Positions 24,091-37,819 of a stretch of DNA of 64,000 nucleotides are shown here, in pieces (within the stretch, counting starts at the first letter, position 1; every line of letters starts with the position of its first letter). The stretch covers positions 48,346,001 through 48,410,000 of the forward strand of contig JAYKKI010000004.1 of NCBI GenBank assembly GCA_039881145.1, given 5' to 3'. The notes under the pieces were generated by a model that did not search any database, was not told the DNA's origin, and worked only from the letters and a program-made list of their open reading frames with translations. The position numbers and the translations under genes were made by a program. This DNA comes from Druceiella hillmani (taxonomy: Eukaryota; Arthropoda; Insecta; Lepidoptera; Hepialidae).

Positions 24091-25664
24091 TTCAATATAT
24101 TTTGAACAGGATAAGAGTTTTAATATCTTTAATTTCAATATTTTTTTTCAGTTTTTTTAATATGTTAACATTGTGGACTTATGAATTTAAATTTACATTA
24201 CTTTTAAATTACTTGCAAATTAAAGATAATCTTACCGATTTCACAATTTCCCGTTAAAATACAGGTTTCAATGAACGATTAATGATTCCAAAAAAATACG
24301 AACGTTCTTGATATTTGTAACTTTGAATAGTAAGCTGCTCTAAAATAATAGTAAGCTGTGTTGGAACTTTAAAATAACAAAATGGTTTAACTGATTAACT
24401 TAAATAAAAAATTTGTTATAGAAATATATTACAAATTATGTAGTGTCATAAGAATGAAGCAAAACATAGCAATTAACAATATCTTTCTTTTAAGGTTTTA
24501 CTGAAAGTTTTAGATTTATAAACAATCAACATCATGTTTCTTTGAAAGTATTACTGTAAGTTTTAGATTTATAAAGCGAAATATGTTTGAAGAACAAAAT
24601 ATAATTTATAATTACAGAAATATTAAACATTGCTAAGTTTTTTTTGGTTTACTGTTCAAAATAATAAAAATAGTTTTCACTATAAAATATTCACTAATTA
24701 TTTAAAGAAAATAATATTAAAAATTATATATACTACAAATAAGTATGAATTTTTGATGGAGTTTTGTGGTTCTTTAGCTCAACAATTAAAACGAAATCGT
24801 TAGGATGGACTTCTATGTCTGTCTGTATGAGCTTCGGAACGAAACGAAATCGAAAATGGAAACAACTCAACTAAATAATCAAAATTTTTAGCGAAAGTTT
24901 TCAACGTATTCCGTAAATAATTGACGCGGTATGCGATACATTTCTCTAATTGTATCGCCTGTAAATCCATTTTGTAATTAACATTAACTTGTAATTTAAG
25001 TTACTTATAACGTGAATGAAACTGCAACTTAGATTAGTTAAGTGCATTTTTGTAATTGATATTAAACTACATTCGTTCAGTTTCTCTTTTTTCGAGTTAA
25101 GTGTGCTTCAAATTATTTAGAAAACCCAGTATTATGTAATATCTAATCATACAGATTAGGTATTTACTTAAATTCTAGTGAATAGCTAAAATAGATATCA
25201 TCCAGCTTCTCTATAACCAAGATTTGAGAAAATTACGAGTAATATACATTACTGTGAACTTGCAAAGAGAAACATCATATATTAATGAATTGACAAAAAT
25301 ACTGAATTTAGGTGTTGAATGTTGGAGTACGTAAGTTTTATTTGGTGTTTTAGTGTACGACATTTATTTTATAATTTTTCATCTCCAATTATATGTTCTA
25401 ATTGTATATTTCATAAACATTTCACCATTTATGGATAAAAAACTTTTAAGTATATTCAATACAAATAACTAACGTAAGCCGTTATTAATGTGTACAGCCA
25501 CATTCTACTTTCTGTCTAAAAGTGAAATTTAAATATTCACCATTTAAACCATTCCGGCTTTAATTGGAGTTTGATTTATGAATGCATGAAGCATTCATAC
25601 CATTATCAGCAAACACAACGCATTACAAACGAATCGACAGATATCCTTTGAAATCTGACAACCC

Positions 25665-25840
25665 GAATCGCACATTAATTAATAATATAATCGGCTAAGC
25701 CAACTGAACCGATCTCTTTGGTAATTACTGCAGCCAGCCGTGGGTCGCACCGGCCGTCCGAGTCAGGGTAGGTATTGTATCAACGGTACTTACGTGGGCA
25801 CGTTCCTATCTGTGGCCGATTTAAGGCTTATTTGCACCCG
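25665..25840 (-). repeat. Inverted-repeat arm B4
   Basis: A B-family arm with the same internal deletion as B2 ('cgtccgagtcagggtaggta'). It contains 'ataatataatcggctaagcc' and ends 'ggcttatttgcaccc'. Confidence 0.85.
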
Positions 25841-25859
25841 AATCTAAATTATGGGCTAA

Positions 25860-26200
25860 TGCAACCTTGCAGATGGACCACGGATTTAATTTATATTACG
25901 GTGGATGTCGATGAATAGATTAAATTCAATAAACGTATCAATAGAAAAAATCAATCCAGATACAATCTAGTGGTGTATTATTACAATAACGATGGATCTC
26001 GATTCAATGGCGGTAGATATTCGCAATCGATAAATACATAAAATTCATATCCGTGTTAATGGAAGATGTGTAAACAAACTTGAATTATGTGGTAATGCAT
26101 ACATTGATATATTCAGGATTTAGTAATTTATCTTTATATTAACTATAGGTTTAGATTTAATCAGATTTTATCTCCAAAGATGATTAATAAATAATATTCG
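25860..26200. repeat. Degenerate 151-bp monomers, unit 5
   Basis: Diverged monomers recognised by 'ggtagatattcgcaatcg' (about 26011) and 'gatgtcgatgaatagatt' (25905). Confidence 0.7.
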
Positions 26201-27023
26201 AGTAGACTGCTATGAAATAACAATAGAACTAGTAATTTTTTTCCAATAAGACACATATTTTCAAATATTTGTCATTACAACCCTGTCATAGCAGTCAGAT
26301 TTTCAAAGTTTCAGAAACAACAGAACTGAGGCATGTGAATCGATTAAAGAAAATCATGCAATACAATACTCATGGATTCATGAAAAAGAAACATTTTTTC
26401 CCTAAATATTCACGACGGTTGGAAATATGTACAAAGCGTATTGAAGTGAAATTCTGTTAGGATGCTATATATTTTCCAATCCTATATATTTCGGAAAAAT
26501 ATAGAATACAAAATATTTCCAGATAGTTCAGATTAAAATCCCGATTAATATATTAAAAAGTACTTAAAAATACAATGTTTTCATATATTTCCCAATATAC
26601 GTGAAATACATTTTTCCGCGCACCACATCGAATTGAATATAATTGAAAAATTATGTCGTAATGAGATTGTGGGTTCATTTGACATTTATTATTTTTAAGC
26701 TACGTTTACTTAATATTAAATTTTAAAACGTTGCACGAAATGTGCGCCCCTTACTTTTCAAGCATGGTTTTGTAAAATCTGAAAATCTATGGCTACTAAG
26801 ATTTGATTTGAAATATCAGTCAAAATTATTTCTTTAACATCGTATTAACAATTTCAACAGATAAAGACAAATAAGGATTTCTACTTTATACTTACTCTGA
26901 CAAGCCCTTGTCAAAGAATATTTCCGGTAACACCAATTGCTGTAGCCATCCTGCAATTCATTAACAATTTGATGATAAGACATAAACTCTACCATAAATA
27001 CGGCCATGTATGTTCATTCTTCG

Positions 27024-27208
27024 GCGTAAATAAGCTCTAAATCGGCCGCAAACAGGGATTCGCCCACATAAGTAAGGCTTTAAAATATCGACCAGTGCAA
27101 AGCTGGACAGCGAGGGTTGGATAACCAAAAGGGCCCAAGGCCAGTCGCAGTAATTACTAAAGTGATCGATTTACTTGGCTTAACATTGGCAATGAATATA
27201 TCGGTTCA
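27024..27208 (+). repeat. Inverted-repeat arm A5
   Basis: A diverged A-family arm ('gcgtaaataagctctaaatc', 'gtcgcagtaattactaaagt', 'aatgaatatatcggttc'). It pairs with B5, 4.4 kb away. Confidence 0.8.
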
Positions 27209-27529
27209 GAATTTGAGTGCATGTAGAAGGATTTCCAAGAATATCTATCTATTCGTGCATACAATGTATTGTATCTGTTGATAATTATCATAAATACTAC
27301 TGTTTTACTATACCATACTCTTTACCATACATTGAAGTAGAATTACTAATATATTAGTAATATTGTTAAAAGAAATAAAAACTCGTGGATATAAAATTAT
27401 TGACAAAATCTAGTATTATAAAATACCCAAAGATATAGATCTTTTGGTGTTACGTATTTGTTTAAATTCTAGTAAACAGCCAATATACATGTCGCCCAGC
27501 TTTTCTATAGCAGAGACTTTAAAAAAATA

Positions 27530-27830
27530 TTACGAATAATATACGTTGTTATAAATCTATGTACTATTACTTCACACTATTGTTATAAACCTACGTGCTA
27601 TTACTTGTAGACTTCAAAAAAATATTATGAGTAAATATACGTTGTTATAAACCTACGTACTATTACTTCACACTGTTGTTATAAACATACGTACTATTAT
27701 TTGTGGACTTCAAAAGAATATTATGAGTAATATACATTGTTACAAACCTACGTACTATTACTTCACACTGTTGTTATAAACCTACGTACTAATACTTGTG
27801 GACTTCAAAAGAATATATAACGACACTACG
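27530..27830. repeat. Triplicated module in unit 5, about 115-bp period
   Basis: Three copies of a block with 'gttataaacctacgtactat', 'tacttcacactgttgtta' and 'gacttcaaaagaatattatg'. The block derives from the 'gagacttcaagagaatatta' module found elsewhere in the units, so it is a displaced and locally amplified part of the macrosatellite. Confidence 0.85.
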
Positions 27831-28854
27831 GAAGGTAGTATCGTATGAATAGTAGTTGCACCTCAATAAAATTTACTTAGTTTTTGTGTACAATATCAAT
27901 ATAGTTAAATAAAAAAATATCCCTGGCATAATTCTTAAGGAGAACTAAAACATTGATGATCGAAATTGGCTAATGTATTCGTGCTCGATCACTTGTCTTT
28001 TTGCAATATTGTTTGAAATGAAATTTCAAACAATGTAATCATTAAAATATTTAACCATTAATATTATGAAACCCGCCAACCTCACTGAATTATAAATATA
28101 AAGCTTTCAAAATATCGAACCACTCGTGCGACTCTGGGACTTTTAGTCAATTCATGGTACGTTGCTAACGTTTTCTTTTTGGGGTTAATAGAATAGATAT
28201 TCTACAAACTGTGGCGTGAAGCAATTTACATTGTGTTCGTACAATAACGACTATACTTTCTAATAATAATTAATATCATCGTCAAAAATTATAGTTCTCG
28301 TAAAATGATTTATTGAATCTTATTAAAACACTATTCTAAAGCGATAAATAATTACAAAAACAATATTTATAATGTCGACTGTAAAAATATATATTTTTGT
28401 GACACTATAGCTATTTTGAGCCGCGCCATTTTTTTCCCACGCAACTTTATTTTTAAATTTTTTATCCAAATTCGCGTATACGCGTACATTATAATAAATA
28501 AAAACATAATTTTTTACATTTATTAGAACAAGTAAAATGGAATCTCGACCATTATATTATTATAAAAAAAATCGCACATTATTTTTTTTTGTCGTTGAAT
28601 TTTGATAATAATTTTCATCTAATTATTTTGAGGTTCATTATAATAAATCAAAACAATACATTTGCCATTTACTTGCGGACTTTCCAATTTGAAAATAATC
28701 AGTACCATTGGCGGACGTTCCACTTTTCAGATTTGTTTGTGGTTGACAATCAAACTTATACTACAATGAAATATAATATAACTCTAGCGTTATCAGGAAC
28801 AAAGTACTTAACGGAAATGTAAACAGATTTTTAATTTTCCTTATACGTTACGCA

Positions 28855-29470
28855 AATGAGTCAACAGGTAAACAAAATGAACATTTTAATCAGAAAACAC
28901 ATTGCTATTATCTACAAAAGGGCTGGCAGCGGAATACGACATCAATATTTTAATCATAAAACAACTTGATACCATGTACAAAGTGTCGTCGGTAGCGGAA
29001 TACAACATCAATATTTTAATCAGAAAATACTTTAACAGTTTATACACGAGGGTCGACAACGAAATACAACGTTAATATTATAATCGGAAAACAACTTTAT
29101 ACTATGTACAAAATATCGTGGGTACCGGAATACAACATCAATATTTTAATCAGAAAACAACTTGATACTAGATACAAAGTGTCGCCGGTAGCGGAATACA
29201 ACATCAATATTTTAATCAGAAAACACTTTAATAATATTTACACGAGGATCGACAATGAAATACAACGTTAATATTATAATCGAAAAACAACTTGACACTA
29301 TATAAGTATCGTATATAAGTATCGTCGGTAGCGGAATAAAACATCAATATTTTAATCAGAAAACACTTTGATATTATATTAAAAAATATGGGCAGCGGAA
29401 TACAATTTCAACATTTAAAACAGAAAACAAATTGATACTATGCATAAAAGGGTCAGCGGCCGAAGAAATT
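28855..29470. repeat. About 62-bp tandem array, unit 5
   Basis: About ten monomers ('aacatcaatattttaatcag'), with a 'gtcggtagcgg' variant repeated every second copy or so (28989, 29169, 29324), suggesting local two- and three-monomer amplification. Confidence 0.9.
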
Positions 29471-30004
29471 TTCAACAGAATAACATTTTAATAGATTTAA
29501 TTTTAACGTCTCTTTTTATTTATTAAATGTATTACAACTTTTAACAAAGTAATTGAAATAAAAACATATCGGGTTGCACATTCGCCAAGAGCAATCGCTC
29601 AAGAACAATAAAAAGATGACAATTTTCCAAAATGCTAATTGTCCAAAAAACATGAATATTCTCAATATTGATAGTTGTAAATAGTAAGCTGATCTTTCTG
29701 TTCGAATTTTGAAATAATAAAACGGCTTATCTGAATAACTTAAGTAGCAAATTTGTTAATAAAATGCATCAAAACCTTAATGTCGTAATATGGAATCAAA
29801 ATCTAGCAACAGATATTATTTTACGATAATGTTTCTGAAATTTAATTTTATAAAATAAAACACGTTTGCAGACCAAATGTCCCTATTAGTGTAGAAATAT
29901 TTAATTTTCAAAATAAAAAAATGAGTACCCTATAAACAAGGATCCACTACATATTTAAAGATTTTACGAAAATAGTCACGAAATTTTTTTGTAAGTAGCT
30001 TTAA

Positions 30005-30145
<141 letters not shown>

Positions 30146-30583
30146 AAGTGAGTAAGATTAATAGAGAGATTTTGTTATTTTAAGAATTAAAAATTAAAGT
30201 GAAATTCTTACTGCGGATTTCTATGTCTTCGGATGATGGAGGAGGACCTTCAATAATGACGCGAAATGGAAAACAAAAGCGACTCAACACAAAAATCAAA
30301 ATATTTGGTAAAGGCATTTAATCTTTTAACCTTCTATTCTTTTTATAAGTAATTGGGGTGTTTTTCTCATTTTATTGTACGTAAGTATATTTTGTAATTT
30401 ACATTAAACTACATTAGTTCGGTTTCTCTTTTGTTTTGAATTAGGAATGTTTTATTGAATTATAATATGCAATACATTACTTACATTGTCAAAAAGAATG
30501 AAATATTGAAGGATAGAAAATTATTGAAAAAATCCACATAAAATATGGAGCACTATAGAGAAAAAAATTAAACTTTAAAGACA

Positions 30584-30985
30584 AAACCTGTCGAGCACGA
30601 GTGCGAAAGTTCCGTACACATTTAGGCATTTATAAACATTTAGTAGTTCATAATATTTATATTAAACTACATACAACATTTTAATTTTTTGGAACGAAAG
30701 TATAGAAAAATATTGTTTTTATATCATATAATTACAAATTAATAATTTTCAGAGCGTTACACAATGCGTATTTTAAGTTTTCATTTATTGCCCTGACTTA
30801 GAAGTTTACAAGGGACCATAGCTGGTCTACGGTCCCTTGTAAAATAAAGAAAGTATTTGATATTAATTTTGACAACTTGACACCTCCACGCGTTCCTCAG
30901 AAAAGGGTCTTGATATACCGAAAGACGGACAGCGAAGTGATCCTATAAGGATTCCTTTTTTGAGGTACGAAACCCTAAAAATCTT
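30584..30985 (-). repeat. Dispersed repeat, reverse copy in unit 5
   Basis: A copy of the 'GGTTCCGTACCTC' family read on the minus strand, from 'tttttagggtttcgtacctc' (30985 end) to the 'ttccgtac' and 'gagcacgagtgcg' text near 30592-30620. It sits at a different place and in the opposite orientation from those of units 1 and 3, so it is an independent insertion. It contains a 13-bp hairpin at 30805-30843. Confidence 0.8.
30805..30843. repeat. Perfect 13-bp hairpin
   Basis: 'tttacaagggacc' (30805-30817) and 'ggtcccttgtaaa' (30831-30843) are exact reverse complements with a 13-base loop. It lies inside the dispersed repeat, in a phrase ('ggtctacggtccctt') that is single in other copies. Confidence 0.9.
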
Positions 30986-31597
30986 GTTATTCCACATTCC
31001 TGCATTCCTTTTTCACGATCTTACGACCTCGTGATATAGAACTTTTGGAATTACGTATTTGTTTAAATCCTAGTAAACAGCAGAATTATTTATCATCAAG
31101 CTTCTATATCGCTGAGAGACGTCAAGATAATGTTATGTTTTAAAAAGCGAAGCAATAAAATATACTTACGTAACAATACTTACATTACGTAAACAAAGTA
31201 TACTTCCGTACAATAAAATGAATTCATAAAGATACTAACTACATTTCCAATGAAATATTTTGATTTCATATTTTATAAACATTTCTCCATTTATAAATTA
31301 AAAACTTTTAAGGGTCATCAAAAAAAATATCTAACGTAAGTCGTTATTACTTCGTACAGCCATATTTGACTTCCTGTTTAAAAGTGAAGATGAAACATTC
31401 ACCGTTTATCACAAATCAAACCGGCTTTAATTACATATGTAAATCGAACCCCATTCGCTTTTCGAACGTGAAACAAAAACACATTTTATAATTACTTTAG
31501 CAAAGTGAAAAACCAGCACACGTTGCCAGTTACCGTTATCAGTAAACACAATGCTTTGCAAATGAATCGACAGATATGCCTTGGAATCTGACAACCA

Positions 31598-31786
31598 GAC
31601 CCAGACATTAATTGGTAATATAACCGGATAAGCTAAGCAAATCGAGCTCTAGTAATTATTGCGGCTAGCCGTGAGTCGTTCCGGCCGTCCCTCCCAGTCC
31701 GGCTTCATAAGGGTGGGCATTGTATCAGCGGTACTTGTGTGGGCACGGTCTTATCTGAGACCGCTTTAAGGATTATTGACACACTA
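31598..31786 (-). repeat. Inverted-repeat arm B5, right end of array
   Basis: A B-family arm ('ggtaatataaccggataagc', 'cccagtccggcttcat'). Similarity to other B arms stops at 'ggattattgacac', where unique sequence begins. The array therefore ends almost exactly at the arm's outer edge. Confidence 0.85.
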
Positions 31787-31790
31787 AGGT

Positions 31791-33080
31791 GATATGTATA
31801 AAGTCCCATTAATGGTAGTTTTCAAGTCTATAATTTATCAAGTGATCGACGAGAATGATGGGTAATTTGCAGACTTGAACAGTATCACCAACGAGGAAAA
31901 ATATTTTGCTTTTTGTAAATCCGAAAAGAACACTTAATAAAGTTTAATTCATTTTTTAAAGTTAATAATTAATTAAAAATTATGCAATATGTATGAAAAA
32001 CAAGAAAGTTTAATAATCCAAAAGGAAATTGATAGAAAATTTATTAAACTAGGAATAGAATCAATGAAGATCATGAATTATATCGATGAAAATGGAAGTC
32101 GCTAAAATTGAAACCACAAAATATGAGCAATTGGTTTTCCCGAATGTTGACGGCCGAATTAGAAAAAAACTATTATTACAGGAAATACTTTATAGAATTT
32201 GACTAATTTACTAGAAACATTGAGAGACCGGCATTGCTCACGGCTATTAACATTTATGTATATTCGTTTTCGTGTATACATGATAAATTTATTATACTCT
32301 ATTTATAGTCTACGAAGAATATTAAAAGAAATCATTAATACATATATTATAGGTAAATAGAATACATCGCTTAAATTGAATCTAGAAAATTTATGAAATT
32401 TTGCCGTGATGAGGTCACGACTTTGAGGAAACATTGCCATGATGAGGTCACGACTTTTCGATTATAAATGATCCACTATAAACACACAGTGGTTATCGAT
32501 GAATAAAATGTGTAAAGCCTTACACAGTTGATTCATTGCTACCCTCGATGGAAGATATAAAATCGACGTATAAAATATTCAATTCCTTTATTTAAAGTGA
32601 ATAAGAAAAACGAGACAGGAAGACGAGAACAAAGGATTAATAAGATAATTTAATATAATTGTCGTAAAAATATTTCTACGGATAAAAAAAAGTAATGACA
32701 CAGTACAAAAGAGTGTTGAAAATGAAATACATTAACGTTGATCTCTAGTACGGGCGAGACACAAAAATTATGAACTTCTAAGTTTCTTTATATTGTTTCA
32801 TTGATGGAAAAAAATTCTACTTTCAAGATCTAGTTTATGTACCATTCTTAAAAAACTTTCACATCTTTATTAAAATAGTTCTAAAGGAAAGTAAATACGT
32901 AACTCCGTCAAAAGCACTTTGAAGGGTCGGCAGGAAATTTAAGTCTGGAGAATGTCTCCAGCTATATGAATAGCGGTACGCTTTGATGCACTAAGTGCCT
33001 TAAAGGCCCTCAAGTAGACGTCTGGGCTAGCAAATATGCTTTGACTTTCCGGCGTATTTATATATTTTAACCGACTACTG
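31791..33080. other. Unique DNA with a short direct repeat
   Basis: No gene recognised. The 24-base phrase beginning 'ttgccgtgatgaggtcacga' at 32401 is repeated at 32435 with one change. Each copy contains the small palindrome 'cgtgatgaggtcacg' or a near version. The stretch 32930-33075 is richer in GC ('gggtcggcagg', 'aggccctcaagtagacgtct') but has no usable frame. Confidence 0.5.
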
Positions 33081-33084
33081 CAGA

Positions 33085-33790
33085 GAACGGGTTATGAATT
33101 TCACAGGTTATGTATGTATTATATGAGTTAGTTTGTGTCCTTATATAAACTGAACTATTAAGGAAATTTCAGCAAATGAGGTGTTTTTAGATTCGTCTTG
33201 ATTCAGAGAGTGTCCTAAAATATATAACGTTATGAATTTTATAGGCTATGTAAATAGGTATGTATGTATGTATGTATGAATGTATGTGAGCAAGTTTGTT
33301 CTATCGTACATCTAGAGAGTGTCCTAGGGTATATAATATTTTGAATTTACAGGCTATGTAAGTATGTATACGAGTAAGTTTATTCCTCGTACAGACTAAA
33401 CTACTAAAGTGATTTCAACAAATAAAGTGTCCTTAGATTAGTTATGAACTAGAGAGTGTCCTAAAGTATTTAACATTATACATTTCACAAGCTTTGTATG
33501 TATGAATGCATGTAAGTTTGTTCCCTTGTGCAGACTAAACTACTTAAGCAATTTTAACAAATAAGGTATCTTTAGATTGGTCATCATCTATAAAGTGTTT
33601 TATATTACATAACATTATGAATTTCACAAGCTCTGTATACGTGTATGTATGAGAGAAAGCTTGTTCTCTCGTACAGACTAAACTACTAAAGTGATTTCAA
33701 CAAATGAGGTGTCATTATATTCATCATGATCAGAGAGTATCCTAGACAAAGTTGTAAAATTCACAAGCTATGTGTGTATATATGTATTTT
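33085..33790. repeat. About 138-bp tandem array, 5 copies
   Basis: Five diverged copies sharing 'tgaatttcacaggctatgta', 'cagactaaactactaaagtg' and 'agagagtgtcctaaa'. Copy 2 is shortened and carries a (TATG)n run at about 33255-33290. The similarity is strongest between copies 3 and 5. Confidence 0.88.
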
Positions 33791-34442
33791 ATGCTTTCCA
33801 GTTATTTTTTCCGTAGTGGGATTTAAGTTCTCTTGTTATTCACCAGGTTGTATATTTTCTAATACCTATTGCTCATTCTAATTAAATTAATAATAATGAT
33901 GGTATCAAAAACAAACGAAAAAAGGGTTTGAAGAGGAAAATTACTTAATTTGTTTAATAGCACTATTATATAATTTATTTATAACAAATTATATTTTTAT
34001 TATAGAGAAATGATATTAGTTTATAGAAATGAGGAATATCTAAAAATGTTATATTTAAGCGTCGCTAACTTACTGAGTTTATTTATACCATTAAAATAAA
34101 AATAAAAATAGAATGAGTTTCAATGTCGCTTAACGCGTTACTCCCACTTTGCCGGCATTATATCCTTTACACATTTTCGTGACGATTATAGAAAATTTTA
34201 GTAACGTCTCTATAATTATCTGATATAACATTTTAAAATAAACTATTGTAGAAACCCGAGAAGCCTCTATGTCAACCGGTATACCAAAGGATAAAAGAAA
34301 TTAAAAAACAAATTCAAATTCTTTGCTTTCACCCTCTAAAATTTTCGTATGAATATTTTCCTTTAATGTTAACTGTGGATGTATAATTATTATATGGAAA
34401 ATAAAGTGTGCTTATATAAATAATGAAGGAAAATATTACAAA
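33791..34442. other. AT-rich unique DNA
   Basis: Nothing recognised on either strand beyond short A/T runs. Confidence 0.5.
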
Positions 34443-34625
34443 CTAGCTGTGCTTACGACTTTGTTCGATTGAAATTCGTGATAATAAAAGAAAGTTATTA
34501 AATATTTTTCTCATATGTTGCTCTTGGGTATAAAATATTACCATACCGAATTTCATCAAAGTCCGTCCACTAGATTTCGCGTGATTGACGAACAAATTAA
34601 CATATAGGCTAACGGATATCATTCT
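34443..34625 (+). repeat. Degenerate interspersed repeat, 'ACTAGCTG' type
   Basis: It begins 'actagctgtgcttacgactt' and later has 'ccgaatttcatcaaagtccg' and 'tttcgcgtgattgacgaac', a word order familiar from a widespread arthropod interspersed repeat with a non-LTR-like tail. A matching 'cagctagtt' lies at 34958 in inverse orientation, so the inserted unit could extend to there. It is non-coding. Confidence 0.5.
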
Positions 34626-36328
34626 TTACACTATATCAATCACTATTTTTAAAATATTTTCCATGCACAAAATTCACGGTGTCACAATTTTATATATGTA
34701 AATTAAGAAACCCATATAAGCATATCATTTTCTTCAGCAAATATAAACATTTTGCGGAGCAATTTTCATCATATCCATTATTGGAAAGAAATTTTCTAAC
34801 TTTTCCTAAACCCGACGCATGCATTACGTTTTATTTAATGTGCCATAAATCCTATACTAAGGGAGTTAACACTTTATTATTTTACAAAAATGTACCTATA
34901 AACCAAGGAATGACAGAAGTTCGAAAGACGGGCTTAAAAGTCTAATAAGATATCCCGTCAGCTAGTTAAGATATTAAAGGTTAAGGGTCAGAAAAAGCGA
35001 ACGAAAGTCTGTGAAAATTTTCAGCTTTCTTCCGTCATATCTAGGTTTAATCCGTATTGTACTTAATACCGATCATCACAGATAAAGCGATAGTTCTGTG
35101 AAGAAAGGAAAAATATTATAAATCACTACAAAATTCAGCGACCGCATTACATTTTGTTATTAGGTATCGTAAACCCCCACCTGCATACATAGAACGAAAA
35201 TTTAGATTATATTTTAGTAAAAATATACCATATTATATCCACAAAACTATGTCAGTCAAAAAATTCATAACGATGACTTATCCGATAAGCGCGTTTTATT
35301 TTGATAATTTACATAATAGTTTAATAACTCGAAAAATCTTTTGCAGTTAATAACGCTAAATACGAGGATAATACTTTAATTTGGAGCAGAACAAGTATTT
35401 TGTGATACAAAGAATATGTTAAACTTTAGAGTCGCAGAGTTATAATTTCTTTTGGACGTGAATACAAATATAAATCGGTTAATTAATGCAGTTTGCTAGT
35501 TTAATTTTCGCTTTTTCGAGTAAACTTAGAAAATAAAAAAAATATACACAATTTCAAACGAGTATATTTTGTTTATCTAATGGAACAAATTATTTCTTAA
35601 ATTGTTTTATAGAAAAATAACCTTTTCATTACAATTTTATACCCTGCTTTAGGTACGCTTATGTCGATATGTCTAACAATTGTAAAGCACACACCGATTT
35701 TCATTAAATTGAGTGTAATGAGAAAAGTCGAATAAATATTGTTATACACTATTTTTTTTTAAATTTTTACAATACAACGTTATGAAATATTCCCAAAAAA
35801 AGTTACTGATAAAACATCGTCAACGAATTTTTATTCATACAAGGGAAAAAGCCCGTGAAGATCGTTTTCTACGTAACAATGAATCTTAGAACAATTTTGA
35901 AAATCTAGTGGGATATATACACATAGGAAAAAATATTTTCACGTGTATTGAAAGAAGCAATATATATAGGACTATCGTTTTTCAAACAATAAAAACGTAC
36001 CCTATTTGTGAATATATGTTTACCATTATATTCACAAACCTTTAAGCGAGAAGAGAAATGACCGGTCGTTGAATTTTAAAAAAATTGAAAAAGTTTCAAA
36101 ATTTACATTTTATTAGCTTTTGCCCGCGTCTTTGCCAACATGGATTTGATTGATAAATGAGGCGGAATTTATACAGATTTTCGACATTCGAGGTACGTGA
36201 GGTTGCGCTATCTAGTGTTAATTTATAGCAGTAAGTTGTTAGTGTTAAATAAAAATAATGTAGCAATTACAGTAAATAATGTATCAATACTCTAACAATT
36301 ATGGTATTTTTGAATAATTTTAATTCAA

Positions 36329-36334
<6 letters not shown>
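34626..36334. other. AT-rich unique DNA
   Basis: No gene recognised. The 88-residue plus-strand ORF at 34679-34945 has no family signature. A fragment 'tagcttttgcccgcgtcttt' at 36115 is a second trace of the 'ACTAGCTG' repeat type. Confidence 0.5.
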
Positions 36335-36381
<47 letters not shown>

Positions 36382-36409
36382 GTATATTCGTATGAACGAA
36401 TATACGTAT
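36335..36409. repeat. (AT)n microsatellite ending in a hairpin
   Basis: An AT run of about 46 bases (36335-36380) followed by a 14-bp perfect palindrome: 'atacgtatattcgt' at 36378-36391 against 36396-36409. Confidence 0.93.
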
Positions 36410-36904
36410 GCCAAATATACTAACGATTCGTCGCTTCGTTACTGGGGTATTGAGTAACAAATAATCAAACAAAAAATAAATCCTTTTTACATTTATGATA
36501 TTATATAGGTTGTTATACGTTTATTTTACTTCGTTACAAAATATATCCAATATATGGGATATAACAAAGAATGTGTCTATTATTAATTCTGTGCATTCAA
36601 TCGAGTAGAAAATGTTAAAAAGCTATATGAAAATTCTTTACCTTTTTTTGGAAAAATCGCTGTGAAATGTATAATTCCAACTATTTTTTAAAATTACTTT
36701 CTATGCAGAAAAGCACTTCAAATGTACTATGTTTAATACACAAAGTCATCTATATGAATAGCAGATATTATAGATTTTCGGATCATAAGTTCATAATATT
36801 TGAAAAGAAGAACTTTTTAAATATGAAATTATATTTTGTAGTAAATTCACAATGTCTTCCCATTCAGAACTTCTATCGATTTTACCTTCATTGGAGCACA
36901 AAGT

Positions 36905-37545
36905 TTTGAGCTCGTACGCACAAAAAAAACTGTTAATAACAATAGAACTCATATACTACGACAGTTCCACACTCCTTAGGCATAAATAAATATTTAAATA
37001 TAGATAATATTAATATTAAACTAGAAGTATGTACTCCATGTAAAATGTTGTCTAGCATACCTTTCATCTACGTAAAAATATCACGTATATCCGAAAATAT
37101 AATGAAAAATATTAAATATTAAGATATACGCGAGTTAATATGTTTTATAATAACGCCAAGTTTCAGTTTTCATGTCAGATTGTTTCTAAGAAAAGTCTTC
37201 TGATAATTGTTCGCAATATCACTTAAATTACGTAACGTACAATTTTAAAATAAAATGTTTTGAAATCCTAATTAATCGCTTTTTCAGTCAATTAATATAA
37301 TATCTGGATTATTTAAAAATTAAAAAACAAACAAATAATTTCCGCCTCCCTATATACATATTTCTATATTGTACCTTACATATGAATATTTTCTACTATT
37401 GAATTTGCGGTATCATTATGCCAAAATTTACGTTATATTTCTACATCAATCGGTTTCCCAGAGACACAGTTGTGACAGACGGATACATGAGTGGTCTTTT
37501 AAGCGTTCCGTTTTATTTCTTTTGAGGTACGGGGCTCTAAAAAAC
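36905..37545 (-). repeat. Dispersed repeat, degenerate minus-strand copy
   Basis: The minus-strand end is at 'tttgaggtacggggctctaa' (37519), preceded by a 'gtgacagacgg' phrase (37471). The other end has 'gagctcgtacgc' and 'cagttccacactcctta' (36909-36980). The order matches the copy at 42046-42638, but conservation is poor. Confidence 0.5.
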
Positions 37546-37819
37546 ATTAAACCTATTATACTTGAATCTACTTCACAAATTTTGTTCATAAACACATAAT
37601 ACACATTAATTCTCCACACGAAATTCTGTTATGTCGCCCCTATCACAATAAAGTAAGTTTCCAAAGGCAATAATTATACATACATACATATGTATATACA
37701 TAAGCAAATATATTTTGTCTTTTCACGCAAGAAAATGCCACACTGTTAGTTTGGAACTAGCGTACACATAATTATACTAGTCCACAGTCACCAGCCAAAA
37801 CTAAAGCCTTTCCGTAAGC
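37546..37819. other. AT-rich unique DNA
   Basis: Nothing recognised apart from a short 'acatacatacatatgtatat' run at 37679. Confidence 0.5.

Larger units (their letters stand above)
20013..25840 (+). repeat. Macrosatellite unit 4
   Basis: About 5.8 kb. 151-bp relics are at 20020-20390, arm A4 at 21439-21630, the 62-bp array at 23000-24090 (broken by a retroelement piece at 23376-23592) and arm B4 at 25665-25840. It has no dispersed-repeat insertion, as in unit 2. About 22140-22860 includes sequence without a clear counterpart in units 1-3. No gene is supported. Confidence 0.85.
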
